From assembly GCA_032716605.1 (NCBI GenBank), contig CM064509.1:50856022-50920021 (forward strand): DNA of 64,000 nt. Reading direction: 5' to 3'. This stretch comes from Paralithodes platypus. Its lineage: Eukaryota; Arthropoda; Malacostraca; Decapoda; Lithodidae. The translations under genes and the position numbers were made by a program. Shown here one piece after another: positions 63,315 to 64,000 of this stretch; position 1 is the stretch's first letter, and each line of letters opens with the position of its first letter. The notes under the pieces are model-generated. The model was given only the letters and a program-made list of their open reading frames with translations. It did not search any database and was not told where the DNA came from.

Positions 63315-64000
63315 GACGCAATCCTACTGACGAAATAAAAAGGAAAGCCAACACCACCATCACTGCTATCAACGCCAAAGCCGATGGCGTACACCTGAAG
63401 AAACTCATCGGCGAATTCACCCCAGGTTATGCTTACGGTACTATAAAAACCCACAAACCCGGGAATCCCCTCCGCCCCATCATATCACAGATCCCTACTG
63501 CTACCTACCAGACCGCCAATGCCCTGAACAAACTCCTCACCCCTTTTGTTCCTCGGCAATACAACCTCAACTCTGCTTATGACTTCCTTGAAATTCTACG
63601 AGATGCCCCCCCTGCTAACGACCACATCATCGCCTCCCTCGACGTAGAGAGTTTGTTTACCAACGTGCCCGTTGACAAGACAATAGATTTTATCCTACGT
63701 CGAGTTTACCACTGCCCTAATACGCCCCCCCTTGACATCCCGGAGAAGGCCCTGAAGACGCTCTTGGAACTATGTACCAAGGAGTCCCCTTTCCTCTGCC
63801 CCCGCGGGAATATGTACCAGCAAATCGACGGTGTAGCGATGGGAAGCCCCCTGGGGGTCCTGTTCGCCAATTTCTTCATGGGAACTATCGAAGAGGAACT
63901 CCTGGCTGCCCACCGGCCCACTGTCTACTGCAGGTACATCGATGATATCTTCGTGCGGGTGAAGGACCTGGGCGAACTCAGGGACCTCCAGCAGCGCTTC
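63315..64000 (+). pseudogene. PLE RT N-terminal half, inverted relative to its C-terminal half; runs off window
   Basis: Open frame from about 63,318: NPTDEIKRKANTTITAINAK, YGTIKTHKPGNPLRPIISQI, IIASLDVESLFTNVPVDKTI, IDGVAMGSPLGVLFANFFMG and VYCRYIDDIFVRVKDLGELR, reaching the last base. These are RT blocks 1-5 with the catalytic YIDD. The protein break point (DLQQRF at the end here, MAASGLNF at 63,314) is nearly contiguous, so the two halves belong to one element. Confidence 0.88.

Overview
This window looks like repeat-dense nuclear DNA from an arthropod, most plausibly a decapod crustacean. The evidence is a TTAGG-type telomeric tract, long TA/CA/GA microsatellites, and a crowded mix of non-LTR retrotransposons, Penelope-like elements (PLEs), Ty3/gypsy elements, a mariner and short TTAA-flanked elements. 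I see no operons, no prokaryotic signals, no rRNA and no intact host gene. Almost every coding stretch is a decayed mobile-element gene. The species is not determined by anything visible here.

Layout. 1-8.1 kb: reverse transcriptase (RT) remnant of a Penelope-type element, CR1-like LINE tails, a tRNA-like SINE, and a PLE with inverted termini carrying hammerhead-like motifs, next to broken RTE-like LINE pieces. 8.5-11.3 kb: a long intronless reading frame of a family I cannot name, beside an inverted Cys-rich tail and ending in TTAGG repeats. 11.3-17.8 kb: a minus-strand CR1-like LINE split by a TTAA element, a poly(A)-tailed insert and a 2-kb terminal-inverted-repeat (TIR) element. 17.9-27.2 kb: RTE-like and CR1-like LINE pieces on the plus strand, TTAA elements, a hairpin insertion and a large palindrome. 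27.2-34.8 kb: dispersed repeats, a Jockey-like LINE and mostly non-coding sequence. 34.9-37.7 kb: a CR1-like LINE with two TTAA elements. 37.8-47.6 kb: a gypsy-type element whose integrase precedes its RT (Gmr1-like order), carrying a SINE and nested TTAA elements. 47.7-58.4 kb: nested LINEs and a second gypsy element with apparently identical LTRs, a CATAC target duplication and a TTAA element in one LTR. 58.6-60.0 kb: a mariner-type transposon with two stop codons. 60.2-64.0 kb: LINE tail, dimeric tRNA-like SINE, and a PLE with its 5' half inverted, running off the end.

How the parts relate. The nesting gives a relative history. The LINEs are mostly the oldest targets, and TTAA elements interrupt LINEs, gypsy coding sequence and a gypsy LTR. 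In several places removing an insertion and one target duplication rejoins the host element cleanly. The short TTAA elements (families A-D, 12 copies, roughly 9 percent of the window) appear to be among the most recent insertions. Coordinates of decayed element ends are approximate unless a duplication or paired terminus is described.
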